Shown here: positions 59,627 to 64,000 of the stretch, one piece after another
Layout: every line of letters begins with the position of its first letter
Numbering within the stretch: the stretch's first letter is position 1
Source: G963667915 sp965197385
GTDB taxonomy: Bacteria > Acidobacteriota > Vicinamibacteria > Vicinamibacterales > UBA823
Assembly: GCA_965197385.1 (NCBI GenBank)
Contig: CBDANA010000007.1
Span: 124,001-188,000 of the forward strand
Length of the DNA stretch: 64,000 bases
Direction of reading: 5' to 3'
The notes under the pieces: model-generated
Told to the model about the DNA's origin: nothing
Databases searched by the model: none
The model's input: the letters and a program-made list of their open reading frames with translations, nothing else
Made by a program: the position numbers and the translations under genes

Positions 59627-61090
59627 TTAGCGGCGGGTCGAGGGGCTGCGCCGACGGCGGCGGGGGGGACGCTCCGACGCCGGCTTGGGCGCCGTCGCAG
59701 GCGGTGGTGTCCGGTCGCCCGACTGCGGCACCGCTGCGTGGAGGCTCTGCTGGTAGTAATCATCGAGCAGCATCGCGATGAGCGCCGACTCGTCCTCGTT
59801 CTCGGCGAGCGCGCGCGCCAGTGGGACGAACCGCTGGCTTCGCTCCGTGATGAGCCGATCGCGCTCGCGTAGCCGCGCCTCGAGCAGCACCGTCACGCGC
59901 TCAGCAACCACTGCCGCCACGTCCGATGGCGTCGGCAGCGGCCGTTCCTGCATCTCGATCCCATAGGCCTTGGCGATCTTGTTGAGCGTAAACCACTCGA
60001 GCTCGGTGACGAGCGACATGGCGACGCCGGCGGCGCCGGCCCGCCCGGTCCGGCCGGCCCGGTGGATGTAGCCCTCGATGTCGGCCGGTGGCTCGTACAG
60101 GATGACATGCGATAACTCCGGAACGTCGAGCCCGCGCGCGGCGACGTCAGTCGCGACGAGAAAGCGGAGCGTGCCCTGGCGGACCCGTTTCATCACCCGC
60201 TCGCGATCGGCCTGCGAGAGGTCGGCGCTCAACTCGTCGGCGTCATAGCCGAAGTTCTTGAGGACGTTCGAGACGTAGTGCACCATCGACTTGGTGTTCA
60301 AGAAGATAATCGCCGACGACGGATTCTCGAGCTCGATGAGCCGCATGAGGCTACGGTCTTTGTCCATCCCCGGCACGATGTAGTAGACGTGCTCGGTGTC
60401 GGTGACATGGACGTGATCGCGGCTGAGCGTCAGCAATGCAGGCTCGTGGACGAATTCCCTGGCGGTGCGGATGACGTAGCTCGGAAAGGTCGCCGAGAAC
60501 ATGCAGCTGTGCAGCCGCCTCTCTGGAAAGTGCCGCTGCATCTCCTTCATGTCGGGATAGAATCCCATCGACAGCATGCGATCCGCCTCGTCGAAGACGA
60601 CCATCTCGAGATGCTTGAACGACAGCGTTCGCTTGAGCAGATGATCGAGCACGCGGCCCGGTGTCCCGACGACGATGTGCGCCCCGTCGCGGAGCGCGTC
60701 CATCTGGGGACCGTAGCCGACGCCGCCGTACACCGGTACGTGGCGCAGCCCCATGTCGCCGCACAGCGTCTCCGCCTCGTGCCAGACCTGGCGCGCCAGC
60801 TCGCGGGTCGGGACCAGGACAAGCGCCTGGCAGTGCGGCCGCGACGGATCAAGCCGCTCGAGCATGGGCAACAGGAAGGCCCCGGTCTTGCCGCTGCCGG
60901 TGCGCGCCTGGATCAGCGTGTCGCGGCCGGCCAGGAGGTACGGGATCGCCTTGGCCTGGACCGGCATGAGCGACGTCCAGCCGGCGCGGGCCACGCCGGC
61001 GCGCAGCCGGTCGGGCAACTCCTTGACCGTGGTTTCGGGCAGCGGGTTCTCGGGCTCGGCGAAGACGGGCTCACTCAGACTGTAAGTCAA
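59627..61090 (-). CDS. DEAD-box RNA helicase
   Basis: The 487-residue protein has all helicase landmarks. The Q-motif region is GWTSLMPVQAKAIPYLLAGRD, Walker A is ARTGSGKTGAF (62-72), PTRELARQ is motif Ia, and VFDEADRML is motif II. SATFPS is motif III, and ARGLDVPELSHVILYEPPADIEGYIHRAGRTGRAG covers motifs V and VI. The C-terminal tail is basic (PPRRRRRSPSTRR). It unwinds RNA during ribosome or mRNA turnover. The start appears to be TTG at 61,090, unusual but the only one upstream of the conserved region. Confidence 0.93.
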   Translation of the reverse strand: MTYSLSEPVFAEPENPLPETTVKELPDRLRAGVARAGWTSLMPVQAKAIPYLLAGRDTLIQARTGSGKTGAFLLPMLERLDPSRPHCQALVLVPTRELARQVWHEAETLCGDMGLRHVPVYGGVGYGPQMDALRDGAHIVVGTPGRVLDHLLKRTLSFKHLEMVVFDEADRMLSMGFYPDMKEMQRHFPERRLHSCMFSATFPSYVIRTAREFVHEPALLTLSRDHVHVTDTEHVYYIVPGMDKDRSLMRLIELENPSSAIIFLNTKSMVHYVSNVLKNFGYDADELSADLSQADRERVMKRVRQGTLRFLVATDVAARGLDVPELSHVILYEPPADIEGYIHRAGRTGRAGAAGVAMSLVTELEWFTLNKIAKAYGIEMQERPLPTPSDVAAVVAERVTVLLEARLRERDRLITERSQRFVPLARALAENEDESALIAMLLDDYYQQSLHAAVPQSGDRTPPPATAPKPASERPPRRRRRSPSTRR

Positions 61091-61247
61091 GGCACACTCA
61101 CTGGCAGGACGGGTGTCGACACGTCGATCCCACCAAAGATGTCACAGGTAGCCCGTGATAACGCCGACGCCGCAGAAAAAATGGCGGCGAACGCGTCGGC
61201 GACCTGCCGGATGCGATCGTTCAGGCGGTCTCGACCTGCGCCTAAGG

Positions 61248-61439
61248 TTAGACCGCGCAGGCCATGTCTTCGCCGCAGCACATCGGTGACTTGATCTTGC
61301 CGTGTCCGTCCGGGCACTTCGAGATGTGCACCGACTTGCCGTCTAAATCAAGCGTATCGTGCACGAGTTCTTTTCCGCATTTCCCGCACGTCATCGTTCC
61401 GACACTCATTCCGCACTTCGGACAGGTATAGGCAGCCAT
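61248..61439 (-). CDS. Small double zinc-ribbon protein
   Basis: The 63-residue protein has YTCPKCGMSVGTMTCGKCGKEL, giving two CxxC knuckles of a zinc ribbon. It also has HISKCPDGHGKIKSPMCCGEDMACAV, a Cys-rich tail with CC. This is a small-protein family with rubredoxin-like Cys spacing and unknown function. It lies between the DEAD-box helicase and the APC permease on the same strand and is preceded by a large palindrome. A role in metal or redox handling is guessed only. Confidence 0.7.
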   Translation of the reverse strand: MAAYTCPKCGMSVGTMTCGKCGKELVHDTLDLDGKSVHISKCPDGHGKIKSPMCCGEDMACAV

Positions 61440-61467
61440 GAAGCTCCTTTCATATGGTGGGCTGGTT

Positions 61468-61528
61468 TAGAACCCATCTCATAAACCACGCCGGCATTCG
61501 GCCGCCGTGGTTTATGAGATGGGTTCTA
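61468..61528. repeat. Perfect 23-bp inverted repeat with 15-nt loop
   Basis: The arms start TAGAACCCATCTCATAAACC at 61,468 and are inverse at 61,506-61,528, with a 15-nt loop. The pairing is perfect over 23 bp, more than needed for a transcription terminator. No T-run follows on either strand. The right end lies 2 bp before the TAG stop of the permease on the minus strand. It may be a bidirectional terminator or the terminal arms of a mobile-element remnant. Confidence 0.7.
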
Positions 61529-61530
61529 GT

Positions 61531-62853
61531 CTATCGAATTTCGTGACCCTCCGAACGTCTCAGCCGCCCCACCACCGCGTAGACCGCGAGTCCGGCCACC
61601 AGGATGCCCAGGCCGACGAGCGACTCGAAGGTGCGGTTCATCATTGTGAAGGTAAGCATCCACAGGTTCACGGCCAGGAAGACGGCGGGCGTGTAGGGGT
61701 ACCCCCAGGTCCGGTAGGGCCGCGGCAGGTTGGGCTTGGTGTACCTGAGGACGTACACGCCAGCGACCGCCAGGGTCGAGATCGTGACGAGCAGGATCGA
61801 CGCATAGACGAGCACCTGATCAAACGTCGAGGTGTAAATGAACGCAAGCGACAGGACCAACTGGAACACGAACGCGTTCACCGGTAAGCCGCGGCGGCTC
61901 CGCGTGGACAGCCAGGCCAGCGCCGGCACATCCTCTCCCATCACGGCCAGGATCCGCGGCCCCAGAAAGACGTAGGCGCTCACGCTCGACGCCAGCAGCG
62001 CGACGATGATGGCGGCCGTGATCCGGCCACCGGCCTCGCCGAAGATCCGCGTGCCGGCCAGGAAGCCGACCTCGATTTGGCCGGCCAGCTCGTCCATCGG
62101 GACGGTGTGGAGAAACGCGTAGTTAAGCAGCATGTAGAGGACCGTGACGATCACGGTGCCCTGCAGCAGGGAGCGCGGCAAGGTCCGGCTGGGCGAATCG
62201 AGCTCGCCCACGATGTAGATCGCCGAATTCCATCCGGTGTAGGCGTACGAAACGAAGACGAGCGCGACGGCGAACGCCGACCCGGTCATGAGGCGCAGAT
62301 CTGCGCCCTGCGGTACGAGGGAGACGGCCTGGACATCCTCGACGGTGAAGGCGGCGCCGACGAAGACGAGAATCAGGACGACCTTCAGGCTGGTAAGGAT
62401 GTTCTGCAGTGCCGTCCCGGCCTTCAGGCTGGACGCGTGGAGCAGGCTGAACGCCAGCACCGTGCCGGCCGCCAGATGATCGGCCGGCACCCCGGGAAAG
62501 ATGGCGCCAGTATAGGACGCCAGGGCCATGGCCGCCAGCGCCGTAGGGCCGGCGAACCCCACGGTCGCCGACACCCAGCCGGCCAGGAACCCCAGCGACG
62601 GCGCATAGACCCTGGTGAGAATGTTGTACTCGCCGCCCGAGCGCGGGAGCGCCGCCCCCAGCTCGCCGTAGGTCAGCGCACCGCACAGTGCGATTATACC
62701 GCCGACGAGCCACAGCATCATGACGGCGGACGTCGACCGGATGTCGACGACCTGGAACCCGAGCGTGGTGAAGACACCGGTGCCAATCATGGCGGCGATC
62801 ACGAACGCGGCCGCCGTCGGCACGCCGAGCGAGCTGCCTCGTGCGTCTTGCAT
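61531..62853 (-). CDS. APC-superfamily amino acid permease
   Basis: The 440-residue protein has 12 predicted membrane helices and the APC signature at the N-terminus (SSLGVPTAAAFVIAAMIGTGVFTTLGF). LTYGELGAALPRSGGEYNILTRVY follows, with ALVFVSYAYTGWNSAIYIVGELDSPSRTLPRSLLQGT later. This is the amino acid/polyamine/organocation type close to LAT-like transporters. The substrate cannot be told. It is intact, unlike the permease at 2,668-4,024, with which it shares the layout around EYNILTR and YTGWN/YDGWL. The stop lies directly beside the large palindrome. Confidence 0.92.
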   Translation of the reverse strand: MQDARGSSLGVPTAAAFVIAAMIGTGVFTTLGFQVVDIRSTSAVMMLWLVGGIIALCGALTYGELGAALPRSGGEYNILTRVYAPSLGFLAGWVSATVGFAGPTALAAMALASYTGAIFPGVPADHLAAGTVLAFSLLHASSLKAGTALQNILTSLKVVLILVFVGAAFTVEDVQAVSLVPQGADLRLMTGSAFAVALVFVSYAYTGWNSAIYIVGELDSPSRTLPRSLLQGTVIVTVLYMLLNYAFLHTVPMDELAGQIEVGFLAGTRIFGEAGGRITAAIIVALLASSVSAYVFLGPRILAVMGEDVPALAWLSTRSRRGLPVNAFVFQLVLSLAFIYTSTFDQVLVYASILLVTISTLAVAGVYVLRYTKPNLPRPYRTWGYPYTPAVFLAVNLWMLTFTMMNRTFESLVGLGILVAGLAVYAVVGRLRRSEGHEIR

Positions 62854-62931
62854 GTCGCAAAAGGAAGGGCGCGGCCGTCCGCCGCGCCCCTCAAGGATTC
62901 TTATCTTACCTGGGAAAAGTGGACGGGTTGA

Positions 62932-63195
62932 TTATGCTGCACGCTGAGCCTTTCGGAAATATTTCCTTTCGAATTCATTGGGGCTAACGTACCCGAGAGA
63001 CGAGTGCAGCCGGTACGGATTGTAAAAGCCTTCGATGTAATCGGCGACGGCGTCTTTAGTCGCCCGCCGGGTCGGCCACGGCTGACGGTGGATGAGCTCG
63101 GTTTTGAGCGTCGCGAGGAAGCTCTCGGTGACGGCATTATCCCAGCAGTCGCCCTGGCGACTCATCGAACAGACGATGCCATGATCGCGCAACAC
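62932..63195 (-). pseudogene. IS3-family transposase OrfB, C-terminal fragment
   Basis: The 87-residue frame reads IVCSMSRQGDCWDNAVTESFLATLKTELIHRQPWPTRRATKDAVADYIEGFYNPYRLHSSLGYVSPNEFERKYF, the IS3/IS150-type C-terminus with the last Glu of the DDE set in DNAVTESF. The upstream half is missing where the IS30 end begins. It is not functional. Confidence 0.88.
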
Positions 63196-63235
63196 TCGCT
63201 AATACGCCATGGCGGCATACAGGCCGGTTTCAAGG

Positions 63236-64000
63236 GGTCGTCGCAACACGTCCTCACTGGTGTGAGAGTAGCAGTTCGTTGAAGGCTTCGGATGGCGTTC
63301 TCCAACCGAGAGTCTTCCGCGGTCGGCGGTTGAGTGTGGCCGCGACAGCAGCAATGTCGCTCGCACGATGCCTATGGAGGTCAGTCCCTTTGGGGAAGTA
63401 CTGGCGCAGCAGGCCGTTGGTGTTCTCGTTCGTGCCGCGCTGCCACGGACTGCGGGGGTCGCAGAAGAAGACGTGCAGCCCAGTGTCGATACGCAGTTGG
63501 GCGTGCTGTGCCATCTCCGCGCCTTGGTCCCAGGTCAGTGACCGACGTAGCTGATCAGGAAGCGTCGCGAGCGTCGACGTGATCGCATCGCGGACGGCTT
63601 CGGCGCCATGCCCCGCAAGAGCCGGACCGTTCTTGACCCTGAGTCGGCCACGGTCGGCCATGCGAGGCAGGTGGAGCAGCATCGTGAATCGGGTGGTGCG
63701 TTCGACCAATGTGCCGATCGCGGAACTGCCAAGTCCGATGATCAGGTCGCCTTCCCAGTGTCCAGGAACCGCTCGGTCCTTGGCCTCGGCGGGCCGCTCG
63801 CTGATCATGATGTCGGAGCCCACAAACTCCTTGCCGCGACCACGGCGGCGAGCCCTCGGCACGCGTAGCGCCCGCCCGGTGCGCAAGCACGCCGTCAGCT
63901 CGCGGCGCAGTGCCCCCCGCCCCTGGATGTACAGCGCTTGGTAAATCGCCTCGTGCGAGACCCTCATCGATTCATCGTCTGGATACTCGGTCCGGAGCCG
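63236..64000 (-). mobile_element. IS30-family insertion sequence (left part; runs off window)
   Basis: A run GTCGTCGCAACACGTCCTC near 63,236-63,256 is the likely terminal repeat. The element has cut the neighbouring IS3 fragment. The far end lies beyond the window. Confidence 0.6.
63254..64000 (-). CDS. IS30-family transposase (5' end outside window)
   Basis: At least 248 residues are visible, ending with LNRRPRKTLGWRTPSEAFNELLLSHQ. The DDE core has GHWEGDLIIGLGSSAIGTLVERTTRF (first Asp), LTWDQGAEMAQH (second Asp) and PWQRGTNENTNGLLRQYFPKG (Glu). The N-terminal helix-turn-helix lies upstream, outside the window, after LRTEYPDDESMRVSHEAIYQALY. The visible core is intact, so the element may be active. 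Confidence 0.93.
   Translation of the reverse strand, partial: RLRTEYPDDESMRVSHEAIYQALYIQGRGALRRELTACLRTGRALRVPRARRRGRGKEFVGSDIMISERPAEAKDRAVPGHWEGDLIIGLGSSAIGTLVERTTRFTMLLHLPRMADRGRLRVKNGPALAGHGAEAVRDAITSTLATLPDQLRRSLTWDQGAEMAQHAQLRIDTGLHVFFCDPRSPWQRGTNENTNGLLRQYFPKGTDLHRHRASDIAAVAATLNRRPRKTLGWRTPSEAFNELLLSHQ

Overview
The window is GC-rich chromosomal DNA from a Gram-negative bacterium. Signs of this are outer-membrane porin-like proteins, lipoproteins, an octahaem cytochrome c, a coiled-coil membrane protein family and a DUF309/MtfA operon. The gene style (secreted unknown proteins, APC permeases, sulfatase-like lipoprotein, cytochrome, GYD and PilZ proteins) resembles Acidobacteriota, perhaps Vicinamibacteria; this is an inference from memory of such genomes. 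There is no rRNA and no CRISPR array. Two tRNA genes are present, tRNA-Gln(CTG) and tRNA-Ser(GCT).

Layout. 0-0.4 kb: VapBC-type toxin-antitoxin. 1-5 kb: symporter with a 36-residue companion, a broken APC permease and an arginine deiminase-like enzyme. 5-8 kb: coupled operon glpK-btpA-pfkB-type kinase. 8-12.3 kb: NhaC antiporter between two paralogous coiled-coil membrane proteins. 12.7-14.5 kb: DUF309-MtfA-lipoprotein operon. 14.7-21.6 kb: YjbQ-like protein, sulfatase-like lipoprotein, CNNM/CorC-type protein, octahaem cytochrome, secreted protein. 21.6-24.5 kb: IS110 element with a structured leader, abutted by an IS3 element that truncates a decayed gene. 26-27 kb: a deletion scar joining a radical SAM gene and a bactofilin gene. 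27-32 kb: response regulator-PilZ, CaCA exchanger, B12-radical SAM protein, porin. 32.6-33.1 kb: serine recombinase remnant running into tRNA-Gln. 33.3-38.6 kb: DsbA-like selenoprotein candidate, AlkA-like glycosylase, chlorite dismutase-like protein, gltX, a chimeric ORF, PilZ protein. 38.7-43.6 kb: decayed kinase and IS1595 pieces, then phnA-phnY-phnW for 2-aminoethylphosphonate breakdown and a GYD protein. 43.8-45.8 kb: broken phhB, Rieske ferredoxin, cysteine desulfurase. 45.9-48.6 kb: IS1182-family element interrupted by an IS256-family element. 48.8-51 kb: malate synthase G. 51-53 kb: decayed fragments, tandem cupin, IS481 remnant, tRNA-Ser. 53.2-58.6 kb: leucine biosynthesis (leuA-leuB, leuC-leuD) with a LysR regulator. 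58.7-62.9 kb: K+ channel, DEAD-box helicase, zinc-ribbon protein, APC permease. 62.9-64 kb: IS3 and IS30 pieces.

The most notable signal is an in-frame TGA at the first Cys position of the CxxC motif of a DsbA-like protein (33,872). A hairpin follows it with the loop and spacing of a bacterial SECIS element, so the gene is best read as one selenoprotein of 345 residues rather than a truncated ORF. A second signal is a family of short palindromic-ended elements. One 194-bp copy lies exactly between two convergent TAG stops and has CTAG at both ends, and its termini resemble those of the IS1182-family element in the same window. Their core is shared with a copy whose arms differ in sequence but are still self-complementary.

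Many genes are broken by stops, frameshifts, deletions or insertions. This suggests either active genome decay in an IS-rich genome, such as a host-associated lineage, or uncorrected assembly errors in some of the single-base cases.
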